Shown here piece by piece: positions 1 through 8,298 of a stretch of DNA of 18,062 nt. Under the pieces are notes generated by a model. The model was not told the origin of the DNA. It searched no databases and was given only the letters and a program-made list of their open reading frames with translations. Made by a program: the position numbers and the translations under genes. Within the stretch, counting starts at the first letter, position 1, and each line of letters begins with the position of its first letter. Origin of the DNA: Euryarchaeota archaeon UBA596 (lineage in GTDB: Archaea > Thermoplasmatota > Poseidoniia > Poseidoniales > Poseidoniaceae); assembly GCA_002498205.1 (NCBI GenBank), contig DAGQ01000055.1:1-18062 (forward strand), given 5' to 3'.

Positions 1-1
1 A

Positions 2-190
2 GGTTTGATTGTTTTTAGTTTAATCGCTGAAGTTTTGATATTATTTATTCTAAGTGTGTTAGATATTGAAATTGAATTATTTGGTATGCAAATTGCATAC
101 ACTGCAGCAATTATTGGTGCACCAATATTTATTCTAGGAATTGTGATACTTATCCTAGGAAATAGGAAATTTAAATCTGATTTAAACTAA
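2..190 (+). CDS. Small two-helix membrane protein, probably 5'-truncated
   Basis: About 62 codons are open from the window edge to a TAA stop. A TTG at position 5 could be the start, but the frame is open upstream of it, so the gene may begin outside the window. The product is strongly hydrophobic, with two apparent membrane-spanning stretches (roughly residues 1-20 and 27-51), a short acidic turn containing D20 and E22/E24 between them, and a basic end (NRKFKSD). I do not recognise a family. It converges on the ABC exporter gene and the two stop codons overlap by 4 bp, the kind of tight packing expected of real genes. A spurious ORF is less likely given the clean hydrophobic periodicity, but function is unknown. 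Confidence 0.55.
   Translation, partial: GLIVFSLIAEVLILFILSVLDIEIELFGMQIAYTAAIIGAPIFILGIVILILGNRKFKSDLN
170..186. terminator. AT-only perfect inverted repeat at convergent gene ends
   Basis: TTTAAAT-CTG-ATTTAAA forms a perfect 7-bp inverted repeat with a 3-nt loop, directly before the converging stop codons of the small membrane protein (+) and the ABC exporter (-). It overlaps the last codons of the plus-strand gene. Its place suggests a bidirectional end signal, but an all-AT stem is weak and archaeal termination depends mainly on T-runs, so this is tentative. Confidence 0.2.
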
Positions 191-2007
191 TCTAATTGTC
201 CTGTTTGAATTTGCCATTGACTTTGGTAAACACCTTTTGAATCAAGTAATTGTTTGTGGGTTCCTCTCTCTACAACAATTCCGTCCACCATAGACAAAAT
301 CTCATTAGCATTCCTAATCGTTGAAAGCCTGTGTGCTACTGCTATGGTTGTTCTTCCACTACCTGAATCTAGTAGATTTTGTTGAATTTTCTTTTCAGTT
401 TCTGCATCTAGTGCGGATGATGCTTCGTCCAATATTAACAAGGAGGGGTTTTTTAGTAATGCTCTTGCTAATGAAATCCTTGCTTTTTGCCCCCCACTTA
501 ATTTAACTCCTCGACCACCAACTTTAGTTTTTAATCCCTCTTCTTGATTTTCTACAAATTCTTTTGCTCCAGCCAGATCTAATGCATGTTTAACCTCTTC
601 TTCACTACTTTCTCTGGCATACACAACATTGTCTTCAATTGTCCCATAGAATAAAAATGGATCTTGGCTAACAAATCCAAGTTGATTCCTAATTGATTCT
701 AAAGTGAATAATTGAATAGGTGTGTCATTAATTAAAATCTCTCCTTTATCTGGCTCATAGAATCTTAATAGAAGTTTTAGGATTGTCGATTTACCAGCAC
801 CTGTATGGCCCATAATTCCAAGGAAATCGCCGTGATTTAATTTGAAAGAAATTCCATTTAAAACTGGTGTTTCCGTCTCTGGGTATGTAAAAAATACATT
901 TTTGAATTCAATTGAATTTATTCCTTTATTCAATTCCTGAGAATTAGGATTATCATATATCGATGCCTCTAAATCAGTAATTGCAAAAACTCTTCTTGCG
1001 GCTGCTTCTCCTCTTTGTAATTGGTTTAACAAAACACCAAAGATAAACAATGGGAATGTCATTCTAGTACTAATTAATAAAAACGTTACGAAATTTCCTA
1101 CTGTAATTTCATCTCCAGCCACTAAATAACCACCTACTGTTACCAATATTCCAAATGCAATCCCAGCAACTGCGTAAAGTCCTGGAATGAATCTGTTCCT
1201 TACTGCTGATGCTCCTATTGCTTGATCTCTATATGTTTCAGATTCATGATTTACGCGGTTAACTTCATATTTTTGGGCATTATATGCTTGAACTACTGAA
1301 ATTCCGCTGATCAAATTTTCTAGTATTGAATTAATATCTCCTGTAGATTCTCTTTGTTTTCGATATTTTCTTTGAACTCTAGTAGAAAACCACCAAACCA
1401 AGGGAAAAATCAATAATAACGGCCCAAATAATACAACCACTAATTTCCAAGACATGAAGAATAAAATTATAAAAGCTGTTAATGTCGTAATAATTAACCT
1501 AATAATTGACGTAGATGAATCAGAAATCACGTCTTCTAATTGGTTAACATCTGAGGATAAAATTGACATTAGTGCACCAGTTTGTCTTAGATCATAGTAA
1601 GATACTTCCATTTTGACTAGATTTTTTGTCGCATCCATCCTCAAATCATGCTGAACTTTGTAACCGAGAGATTGCCAACAATAATCACTAATACCTTGAA
1701 ATAAGGCTAACATGGTAAAACAAGAAAATATCAATACTCCATAACCAAGTTCTGGATTTGCTGAAATCAAATCTACAAGAAAAGAGGGGCCCGTTAAATT
1801 TCCACTTTGATAATAATCAACTGCTAAACCCATTGCCACAAAAGGTATCAAATCAAAGGCTCTTGCAAATCCATTAGTACTAATTCCTAAAGTTGCACGT
1901 TTCCAATAGCTCTTCACATAAGGTACGATTCTCCAAATTTGATTACCAATTATTTGTTTGGATTCAATTTTTTCATCCTCATTAGAGGATATGTCTGCAT
2001 CTTTCAC
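187..2007 (-). CDS. ABC exporter half-transporter (MsbA/MdlB-like)
   Basis: A full-length 606-residue type IV ABC exporter with the membrane domain fused to the ATPase. Residues about 30-330 form the six-helix membrane domain, with hydrophobic stretches near 50-65, 88-105, 168-205 and 275-325. The nucleotide-binding domain shows Walker A GHTGAGKS (400-407), Q-loop Q448, signature LSGGQ (503-507), Walker B LLILDE (523-528), the SALD D-loop and switch His559. All ATPase residues are intact, so it should be active, as a homodimer or with a partner elsewhere. Exporters of this layout move lipids, peptides or drugs out of the cell; the substrate cannot be read from sequence. It starts at ATG 2007, has only a weak ribosome-binding site, and diverges from the surface protease across a 110-bp gap. 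Family assignment is certain; a link to the protease or the lipid synthase is only conjecture. Confidence 0.93.
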   Translation of the reverse strand: MKDADISSNEDEKIESKQIIGNQIWRIVPYVKSYWKRATLGISTNGFARAFDLIPFVAMGLAVDYYQSGNLTGPSFLVDLISANPELGYGVLIFSCFTMLALFQGISDYCWQSLGYKVQHDLRMDATKNLVKMEVSYYDLRQTGALMSILSSDVNQLEDVISDSSTSIIRLIITTLTAFIILFFMSWKLVVVLFGPLLLIFPLVWWFSTRVQRKYRKQRESTGDINSILENLISGISVVQAYNAQKYEVNRVNHESETYRDQAIGASAVRNRFIPGLYAVAGIAFGILVTVGGYLVAGDEITVGNFVTFLLISTRMTFPLFIFGVLLNQLQRGEAAARRVFAITDLEASIYDNPNSQELNKGINSIEFKNVFFTYPETETPVLNGISFKLNHGDFLGIMGHTGAGKSTILKLLLRFYEPDKGEILINDTPIQLFTLESIRNQLGFVSQDPFLFYGTIEDNVVYARESSEEEVKHALDLAGAKEFVENQEEGLKTKVGGRGVKLSGGQKARISLARALLKNPSLLILDEASSALDAETEKKIQQNLLDSGSGRTTIAVAHRLSTIRNANEILSMVDGIVVERGTHKQLLDSKGVYQSQWQIQTGQLD

Positions 2008-2117
2008 GACCGCCGCTCAGGAATCAAGTTTACAATCCTTTGTTTCTTAAAAATGAAAATTTGCACCTCCAAAGGATTGATTTGGCGGCAGTTCATGGAG
2101 CAGCATGAGGCAGTAGT
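2008..2117. promoter_or_regulatory. Divergent promoter region between exporter and protease
   Basis: This 110-bp gap must hold promoters for both flanking genes. One AT block at about 2044-2060 (CTTAAAAATGAAAAT) is the only TATA-like stretch. On the plus strand it would put transcription start near 2075-2085 with a leader of roughly 35-40 nt. Read as ATTTTTAAG on the minus strand it would give a short leader for the exporter. A single box serving both directions is inference; no BRE element is clear. Confidence 0.3.
2107..2110 (+). promoter_or_regulatory. Ribosome-binding site of the surface protease
   Basis: GAGG lies 7 nt before the ATG at 2118, good Shine-Dalgarno spacing. It supports this start, which also puts a typical signal peptide at the N terminus. 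Confidence 0.55.
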
Positions 2118-5100
2118 ATGATAAGTAGTCATAAAATTAATTTGAAAAACCAAAAAGCGCTGATAGTCGCTTTAACTTTAATTTTTATATTCCCTAGTTG
2201 GGCGGTTACTGCAAATGGGTTTTCGGAAATAAATGATGAAAACATAAAAACTAATGTAGACTTAGAATCTTTAGAAGATATGGGTATATTCCCTAATTTA
2301 GATTCTTCTTCAGGTTGGGTGATAAATGAAAATATTAATTCGGATCTTATAGAATTAAGATTTAGGAATGCACAACCAATTAGTCCATCTCAATGGTCAA
2401 TAGAATTCGGTGATGTACTCAGCGGATGGTACATCATACAACATTCAATGCCTGTTCCTTCAGAGTGGTTGGATTCTTTGAATAATGAAGGTTTTGAATG
2501 TTTTTCTTACATTCCAAATGGTGCTTTCCATTGTTTTATTCCTTCAAAAACAATACAAGATTTGATTGATTTAGATGTTCAAGGAATTATGAGTTTAGAT
2601 CCTACAGATAAAGTCCATCCAATGATCGATGAATTATTGGCTGGAGAATTTGAACATGGTTATACCCTTTTTGGAAAAGGAATAGTAACAATTGTTCTTT
2701 CTGGAGACTCTGTTCCCGAATTACAATTTGATGAATCACTAACATTACTCTCACATAGCAATAGGTGGGCCACATTATTAGTAGATGAAACAGGCATTTC
2801 AAGATTAGCAAATAACCCTGGAGTTGAATGGATTGAACCGAAATTTAAATTTTATACTCAGAATTCAATAGGAAGAGAAATTATTGAAGTTGATTATGTT
2901 TCTCAAACTGCAGAAATGACAGCATTAAACCCTACTTGGACTGGTTTAACTGGCTCTGGTGTACAAGTTACTGTTGCAGACTCAGGGCTAGATTCGGGAG
3001 TCGATGATGGCACAATGCACCCTGATTTTCAAGGTAGAATTAACGGAATTGAATCATTACCCATACCTCAATGGTGGAAAGATGTAGGTTGGATTGAACC
3101 AGCAGCATCACTAGATGATGGAGCTGCCGATGTTTCCAATTGTAATCAGTGTGGTAATGGCCACGGAACTCATGTGGCAGGTTCTGTTCTAGGCGATGGT
3201 TCTGCTTCAGGAGGTTCTATTGTAGGTGCTGCACCTGCGGCAACTTTACATTTTCAAGCGACTGAACAATGGGCGGATTTTACGGCTGCATCTGGAGAAA
3301 CTGATTGGTATGGATTATTTGGAATTCCTGATGATTTGAATACCATGTTCGCTCAAGCATATGAAAATGGGTCAAGAGTTCATACAAATTCATGGGGTTC
3401 CAATGTTGCTGGACAATATACTGCAAGTGCTCAACAGGCTGATCAAGCATCTTATACATACCAAGATCTTGTGATTTTATTTGCCGCTGCAAATGAGGGA
3501 GTAGATAATGATGGAGATGGTGAAGTTGATGATGATTCAATGGGAGCTCCGGCGACCGCAAAAAATGTAATTACTGTTGGTGCTTCTGAAAATGATAGAG
3601 ATACTTTACCCACAAATTCTGGAAACTTTAATCCTAGTTCATGGGGTCCAGATTACGGCGAACCAATTGCTTCTGATTTAACTGGAGGAGATCCAGAGGG
3701 TATGGCGGCGTTTTCCAGCAGAGGACCTACTGATGACAATAGGCAAAAACCAGAAGTTACTGCTCCTGGAACTTGGATACTTTCAACAAGAAGTCGATCA
3801 ACAGCTGCTGGAGGTTGGTTAGCTTACGATTCTGATCACGTATACATGGGAGGGACTAGTATGGCAACACCACTAACTGCAGGTTCTGCCGCATTGCTAT
3901 TAGAACATCTAGATACTAATTTAGGAGTTTCAAATCCGAGTTCAGCCCTGATTACATCATTATTTATTGCTGGTGCTGATGATATGGCTGGGCAATATGG
4001 AGATCCAAATAATGGTGCAGGAGAAACTATTCCCAATTCACATGAAGGGTGGGGAAGAATAGATTTGGGTGGTTCAATTAACAGTTCTTTTGTAGATGGA
4101 GAGACCGTAACTACTGGACAGTTTAGAGAGTTTTCTTTTAATGTTCCAGCGTCATTATCTACATTGAAAGTTGTTTTATCTTATACAGACCCTGCTAGTA
4201 CGCCTGGGGTAGGACCACATCTTGTGAATGACTTAGATATTGAATTACACAAACCTGATGGAACGATTCAACAATTGTCAAATAATTTAGACACGACAAA
4301 AGGAATTACAATTAATGCGCCACAAAGTGGTACTTGGGAAGTACATATAACTGGAACAAATGTTCCTCAAGGGCCACAACCATTCGCTGTTTCTGTAAAT
4401 GTAAACAGTGGGTTAATAAATTCAACTAATGATATGGATTTTGACGGTTTTGACGATACATCTGTCGATGATTGTCTTGGATTATGGGGTAATTCTACTG
4501 CTGATCGTCAAGGATGTTTAGATTCTGATGGAGATGGGTACAGCGACCCTGATGGAAGTTGGACTACTGCTAATGGTGCGGATGCATTTATTTCTGATTC
4601 AACACAATGGGCTGATTCTGATATAGATGGGTTTGGCGACAATCCTGCTGGAACTACACCAGATGATTGTATAATGTCTCAAGGATCTTCTACTATCGAT
4701 AGGAATGGGTGTCCTGATTTAGATGTTGATGGATTTAGCAATCCTGACGGTAGTTGGACCACTGCTAATGGTGCAGATGCATGTGTTGCTGTTTCTGGAA
4801 CTTCAGATCAAGACCGTTCTGGCTGTCCTGATTTTGATGGGGATGGATATAGTGACCCTGATGGTTCGTGGACTGTAGGTAACGGCGCAGACAAATTTAT
4901 TGGAGATCCTGAACAATGGGCAGATTCTGATGGTGATGGGTATGGAGATAATCCTCCACCGTCCAATAATGGAGATAGTTGCCCCGGAAATCATGGAACT
5001 AGTTCTCAGGATCGTAAAGGGTGCACAGATAGTGATGGAGACGGATATAGCGACCCTGATGTAAATTCACAAGCACACCCAATAGGAAGTGCAGATGCTT

Positions 5101-7445
5101 TCCAAAATGATGCAACTCAATGGAGAGATTCGGATGGAGACGGTTATGGTGATGAAGCTGGAGGAAATAATCCAGATAGTTGTCCATTAGTTTCTGGTAC
5201 ATCTACCGAAAATAATATTCTTGGTTGTTTAGATTCTGATGGTGATGGATGGGATGATTCTTCAGATCCATTACCTAATGAGGGCACTCAATGGGCTGAT
5301 TCTGATGGTGATGGGTATGGAGATAACCCTGCTGGAATTAATCCTGATTTTATGCCTGCTGATTCAAGTCAATGGGCTGATTCTGACGGTGATGGATACG
5401 GAGATAATTCAAGTGGAACTAATGGAGATGCATTTCCTAGTGATGGAACTCAATGGATAGATTCGGATGGTGATGGGTATGGAGATAACCCTGCTGGAAA
5501 TTTTGCAGATGATTGCCCAAATGATGTAGGTTATTCTAATCAAAATGAAAATTACGGATGTCTCGATTCTGATGGTGATGGTTACGGAGATTCTGATGAC
5601 AGTTTCCCATTTGAAAGTACTCAATGGATAGATTCGGATGGTGATGGGTATGGAGATAATCCGAATGGAGTAAGTTATGATAGTTGCCCCAATGATGCTG
5701 GTAATTCAACAATGAATTTCAATTGGGGTTGTCCTGACAATGATGGTGATGGATATGCAAATAATGAAGATGCATTAGAAGATTTAGCAGGACAATGGGA
5801 AGATGCTGATGGTGATGGGTATGGAGATAACCCCGATGGACCACAATTTGATTCTTGTCAATATTTACCTGGAAATTCGTGGATTGACAAATATGGTTGC
5901 CCAGATAGTGATAATGATGGTTATTCTAACGATAACGATGACTTTCCGAATGATGTTCTAAGAAATATTGATGAAGACGGCGATGGTTTTGATGATTTGA
6001 ATGAAGATAGTTGTAGAGATAGCTATGGTAAATCTAACGAGGATCGTTTGGGGTGCCCCGATAGTGATAATGATGGATATAGTGATCCTGACTTATTTTA
6101 TTCAATAGCTGATGGTGCTGATGCTTTCCCTAGTGATTCAACCCAATGGAATGATACAGATGGTGATGGGTATGGAGATAACCCTGCTCCTGCTTCATTC
6201 CCTGACGATTGTCCATCTACTGCTGGAATGTCTTCAATAATACTTCTAGGATGTGTCGACAGTGATGGTGATGGATATGCAAATTCAAATGATTCACTCC
6301 CTGAGAACCCAACTCAATGGATAGATTCTGACGGTGATGGGTATGGAGATAATCCATTAGGTACTCAAGCTGATGGATGTATAGATACCTATGGGAATTC
6401 GTCTATTGCTCCGTTTGGATGTTTAGATACTGATAGAGATGGAAGTGCTGATTCAATCGACCCATTACCAGACGATTCTACCCAATGGATAGATTCTGAT
6501 GGTGATGGGTATGGAGATAATCCTGTAGGAACTTCTCCTGATGCCTGCCCCACAATATTTGGAGATTCATATATGGGTGCAGAATTAGGATGTATAGATT
6601 CGGATAATGATGGGTTTTCTGACAATATAGACGATCTACCACAAATAAATTCACAGTGGTCTGATTCTGATGGTGATGGGTATGGAGATAATAATTCACT
6701 TGATGCATCATGGATTGATTATTGGCCTCAAGATAATTCAAGAAATATTCCAACATCAACAATCTCTTGTAACCCTGAATCTTCGCAGATATTAGTTAAT
6801 CCAACTGGACAAATTAATGGAACCTGTACAATTACAAATACTATGAATGAAGCAATTAATGTCATTATTCACCTAGAAACAGGTCTAGGCTTAAATACAA
6901 TTCAAAATTCTTGGTTTTTAGAATTACAAGCAGCAGGTGCAATCGATGCTGCCAAAATAATTAATTTTGAAATAATTGTTGGAGGCGCTGGTGAATGGAA
7001 TGCAACATTTAAAATTCTTGCAATCGGTTCAAGTGATTTGATTGACGAAAAAGAAATATTGATTTTCAGTTATGAAAATGAAGAGGAAATCCCAAAAGTC
7101 GTCGAAGAGGAATTAACTGCAATTGAATCATATATTGAAATGTTAGGTCCAGCGGCACCTCACATTACTCCAATGAGTTTGGCAATAGTTGCAGGAGTTT
7201 TCATATTGTTACAATCTGGGAAAATATGGAGATCTAAAAGAAATCAAAGAAAGGCAAAAGAAGATTTTATCAAAAATAGAATTAAAGAAAGAACTAAACC
7301 TCCTTTACCAAATACCCCTAATAGAAATTCAAGGGCTGATCCTCAACTCAAACAAATTCATCAAAAATCAAATGGCATGAGACAATTTACCAATAATAAT
7401 TTTAATAAAAATAGTAATGATGACTTACTTGATGATTTAATTTGA
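2118..7445 (+). CDS. Secreted, membrane-anchored subtilisin-like protease with Ca-binding repeat stalk
   Basis: A 1775-residue peptidase S8 protein. A signal peptide spans about 1-32 (basic start, hydrophobic core, AVTA at the likely cleavage site). Residues 33-270 resemble a propeptide, possibly two I9-like modules. The catalytic domain (about 275-620) has Asp288 (ADSG), His349 (HGTHVAG), oxyanion Asn459 and Ser581 (GTSMATP), so it should be active. Residues about 660-765 resemble the beta-sandwich that follows the catalytic domain in KP-43-like subtilases. Residues about 772-1527 are acidic DxDxDGxxD repeats of thrombospondin type 3 style with 12 Cys pairs, then an Ig-like domain (about 1545-1655), a transmembrane helix (about 1684-1703), a basic stop-transfer segment (KIWRSKRNQRK) and a polar tail ending DDLLDDLI. 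The enzyme is predicted to hydrolyse extracellular protein at the end of a calcium-stiffened stalk on the cell surface, as expected for a peptide-consuming marine heterotroph. Length is far beyond a bare subtilisin because of the stalk. Confidence 0.93.
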   Translation: MISSHKINLKNQKALIVALTLIFIFPSWAVTANGFSEINDENIKTNVDLESLEDMGIFPNLDSSSGWVINENINSDLIELRFRNAQPISPSQWSIEFGDVLSGWYIIQHSMPVPSEWLDSLNNEGFECFSYIPNGAFHCFIPSKTIQDLIDLDVQGIMSLDPTDKVHPMIDELLAGEFEHGYTLFGKGIVTIVLSGDSVPELQFDESLTLLSHSNRWATLLVDETGISRLANNPGVEWIEPKFKFYTQNSIGREIIEVDYVSQTAEMTALNPTWTGLTGSGVQVTVADSGLDSGVDDGTMHPDFQGRINGIESLPIPQWWKDVGWIEPAASLDDGAADVSNCNQCGNGHGTHVAGSVLGDGSASGGSIVGAAPAATLHFQATEQWADFTAASGETDWYGLFGIPDDLNTMFAQAYENGSRVHTNSWGSNVAGQYTASAQQADQASYTYQDLVILFAAANEGVDNDGDGEVDDDSMGAPATAKNVITVGASENDRDTLPTNSGNFNPSSWGPDYGEPIASDLTGGDPEGMAAFSSRGPTDDNRQKPEVTAPGTWILSTRSRSTAAGGWLAYDSDHVYMGGTSMATPLTAGSAALLLEHLDTNLGVSNPSSALITSLFIAGADDMAGQYGDPNNGAGETIPNSHEGWGRIDLGGSINSSFVDGETVTTGQFREFSFNVPASLSTLKVVLSYTDPASTPGVGPHLVNDLDIELHKPDGTIQQLSNNLDTTKGITINAPQSGTWEVHITGTNVPQGPQPFAVSVNVNSGLINSTNDMDFDGFDDTSVDDCLGLWGNSTADRQGCLDSDGDGYSDPDGSWTTANGADAFISDSTQWADSDIDGFGDNPAGTTPDDCIMSQGSSTIDRNGCPDLDVDGFSNPDGSWTTANGADACVAVSGTSDQDRSGCPDFDGDGYSDPDGSWTVGNGADKFIGDPEQWADSDGDGYGDNPPPSNNGDSCPGNHGTSSQDRKGCTDSDGDGYSDPDVNSQAHPIGSADAFQNDATQWRDSDGDGYGDEAGGNNPDSCPLVSGTSTENNILGCLDSDGDGWDDSSDPLPNEGTQWADSDGDGYGDNPAGINPDFMPADSSQWADSDGDGYGDNSSGTNGDAFPSDGTQWIDSDGDGYGDNPAGNFADDCPNDVGYSNQNENYGCLDSDGDGYGDSDDSFPFESTQWIDSDGDGYGDNPNGVSYDSCPNDAGNSTMNFNWGCPDNDGDGYANNEDALEDLAGQWEDADGDGYGDNPDGPQFDSCQYLPGNSWIDKYGCPDSDNDGYSNDNDDFPNDVLRNIDEDGDGFDDLNEDSCRDSYGKSNEDRLGCPDSDNDGYSDPDLFYSIADGADAFPSDSTQWNDTDGDGYGDNPAPASFPDDCPSTAGMSSIILLGCVDSDGDGYANSNDSLPENPTQWIDSDGDGYGDNPLGTQADGCIDTYGNSSIAPFGCLDTDRDGSADSIDPLPDDSTQWIDSDGDGYGDNPVGTSPDACPTIFGDSYMGAELGCIDSDNDGFSDNIDDLPQINSQWSDSDGDGYGDNNSLDASWIDYWPQDNSRNIPTSTISCNPESSQILVNPTGQINGTCTITNTMNEAINVIIHLETGLGLNTIQNSWFLELQAAGAIDAAKIINFEIIVGGAGEWNATFKILAIGSSDLIDEKEILIFSYENEEEIPKVVEEELTAIESYIEMLGPAAPHITPMSLAIVAGVFILLQSGKIWRSKRNQRKAKEDFIKNRIKERTKPPLPNTPNRNSRADPQLKQIHQKSNGMRQFTNNNFNKNSNDDLLDDLI
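4434..6695 (+). repeat. Tandem coding repeats for Ca-binding TSP3-like stalk
   Basis: About 2.3 kb of in-frame repeats inside the protease gene. Two motifs alternate: QWxDSDGDGYGDNP (12 clear copies plus a divergent one, RNIDEDGDGFDD) and GCxDxDxDGxxD (12 copies). Each GC motif is preceded, 13-16 residues upstream, by a lone Cys in a D(D/S/A)C context, giving 12 regular Cys pairs that probably form disulfides. Near 5281-5480 three QW copies follow one another without an intervening Cys unit. At DNA level the 20-mer GGTGATGGGTATGGAGATAA is identical in nine copies (near 4930, 5306, 5468, 5639, 5811, 6161, 6332, 6500 and 6670). This points to recent duplication or gene conversion. Confidence 0.9.
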
Positions 7446-7488
7446 TAACCGAATCGGCTAAGAGGTAGACTTCTTACCAATGTTTAAC

Positions 7489-7558
7489 GCGGATATGGTG
7501 AAGTGGTATCACCTGAGGTTTCCAACCTCATGTCGTGGGTTCAATTCCCGCTATCCGC
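7489..7558 (+). tRNA. tRNA-Gly (anticodon TCC)
   Basis: A 70-nt cloverleaf can be folded by eye. Acceptor stem GCGGATA/TATCCGC has 7 bp. The D arm is GTGA-AGTGGTA-TCAC and the anticodon arm TGAGG-TTTCCAA-CCTCA, placing TCC at positions 34-36 (reads GGA, possibly GGN). The variable loop is 4 nt and the T arm GTGGG-TTCAATT-CCCGC. The gene is followed by AT rather than CCA, so CCA must be added after transcription, as is common in archaea. No intron is seen. It lies 43 nt after the protease stop on the same strand. On the other strand its 3' half is read as the end of the phosphopantetheinyl transferase gene. Confidence 0.95.
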
Positions 7559-8295
7559 ATTCTTAGAAATTTTTTTGGTTCTATCTTTTGATAAGCTAAT
7601 GAAAGAGAATAATCTTCGGATAATTTAAGTAAGAAATTTTCAGATGATATTTCATTACCGTCATAAATAATAGTTTTTCTATATTTTTGATTCTCATCAA
7701 GTACCTTAATTTTAGTTGGAGAAATACTCATACCAAGCCTTAAACACTTCAAAATAGATTCTTTTACAGTCCATATTTTATTTATTCCAATATTATTTTC
7801 TAATTTGTATAATCGTTTTATTTGATCTAATTCGAGTCCCTCCGACACAAAATCAAATAAATTATTAGATCTTTTTTGATTGCTTTTTTCAATGTCTATA
7901 CCTAGACTGAGATTAGAATTACAAATGGCTACAATGGCTAAATCATCTGTAGTAGATATACTAAAATTAGGTAATAATTCATTATTCTTATCATTCCATT
8001 CAAAATATGGTGCTCTATTCTCATCCCTAGAGACTCTTATTTTGTTTGAATTTAAAAATGGATAATACTTCTTAAACATATGATATAACAAATATCTACC
8101 AGTTGCATGTTCTTCTGAACGTTTTTTGGTCTTAAATTTTTTAATTTCTTCTAAATCAATAAAATTTAAATTACTAATATCTGAAATTTCTTCATTAATT
8201 GTTGTCTTTCTTATTTTCAAAAAATTTATATGAATTCCGAGTTGAACTGGTAAATCTAAGTTTAATTCTTTAATTTCATCGCAGGGAAACCACAT
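7528..8295 (-). CDS. 4'-phosphopantetheinyl transferase, Sfp type
   Basis: This 255-residue protein should transfer phosphopantetheine from CoA to the serines of the ACP domains in the synthase encoded just upstream. Family marks are GIDIE (132-136, Mg-binding Asp134 and Glu136) and WTVKES (175-180, W-x-x-K-E with Lys178/Glu179), at the spacing usual for Sfp-type enzymes, whose length of about 230-250 residues it matches. The motif before GIDIE, usually FNxSHS, reads FSISTTDD (111-118) and lacks the His. It starts at ATG 8295, 3 nt after the synthase stop, with GGAG 9 nt upstream, so it is co-transcribed with the synthase. It plays the role PfaE plays in polyunsaturated fatty acid clusters. 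Its C-terminal residues MRIAGIEPTT are the antisense translation of the 3' half of tRNA-Gly and are unlikely to be part of the conserved fold. Family assignment is strong; carrier specificity is inferred from position. Confidence 0.85.
   Translation of the reverse strand: MWFPCDEIKELNLDLPVQLGIHINFLKIRKTTINEEISDISNLNFIDLEEIKKFKTKKRSEEHATGRYLLYHMFKKYYPFLNSNKIRVSRDENRAPYFEWNDKNNELLPNFSISTTDDLAIVAICNSNLSLGIDIEKSNQKRSNNLFDFVSEGLELDQIKRLYKLENNIGINKIWTVKESILKCLRLGMSISPTKIKVLDENQKYRKTIIYDGNEISSENFLLKLSEDYSLSLAYQKIEPKKFLRMRIAGIEPTT
7570..7576 (+). terminator. T-run after tRNA-Gly
   Basis: Seven consecutive T residues start 12 nt after the mature tRNA end, a typical archaeal intrinsic termination signal. 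On the opposite strand the same bases are coding (Lys/Phe codons near the end of the phosphopantetheinyl transferase). Confidence 0.5.
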
Positions 8296-8298
8296 AAA

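Noticed and set aside
1939..2121. 60-codon plus-strand ORF whose stop overlaps the protease start (ATGA)
   Set aside because: The overlap looks like translational coupling, but more than a third of it is antisense to the exporter start and the rest crosses the divergent promoter region. The peptide resembles no protein and the protease has its own ribosome-binding site.
4434..6695. Regularly spaced near-identical DNA repeats suggesting a CRISPR array
   Set aside because: The repeats are in frame, non-palindromic, unevenly spaced and translate as calcium-binding motifs within one continuous gene; no cas genes are nearby.
6389..6762. Antisense and alternate-frame ORFs across the repeat stalk (for example 6389-6625, 6478-6762, 5239-5460)
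   Set aside because: They arise from the biased codons of the repeats and encode low-complexity peptides that mirror the repeat period.
7459..7476. Small TAAGA/TCTTA inverted repeat between protease and tRNA as a terminator
   Set aside because: A 5-bp AT-rich stem with an 8-nt loop and no following T-run is too weak to call.
7528..7560. The possibility that the MRIAGIEPTT tail means the transferase ORF is spurious
   Set aside because: The tail is antisense tRNA, but the upstream 245 residues carry GIDIE and WxxKE motifs with proper spacing and a good start, so the gene is real and only its end is odd.
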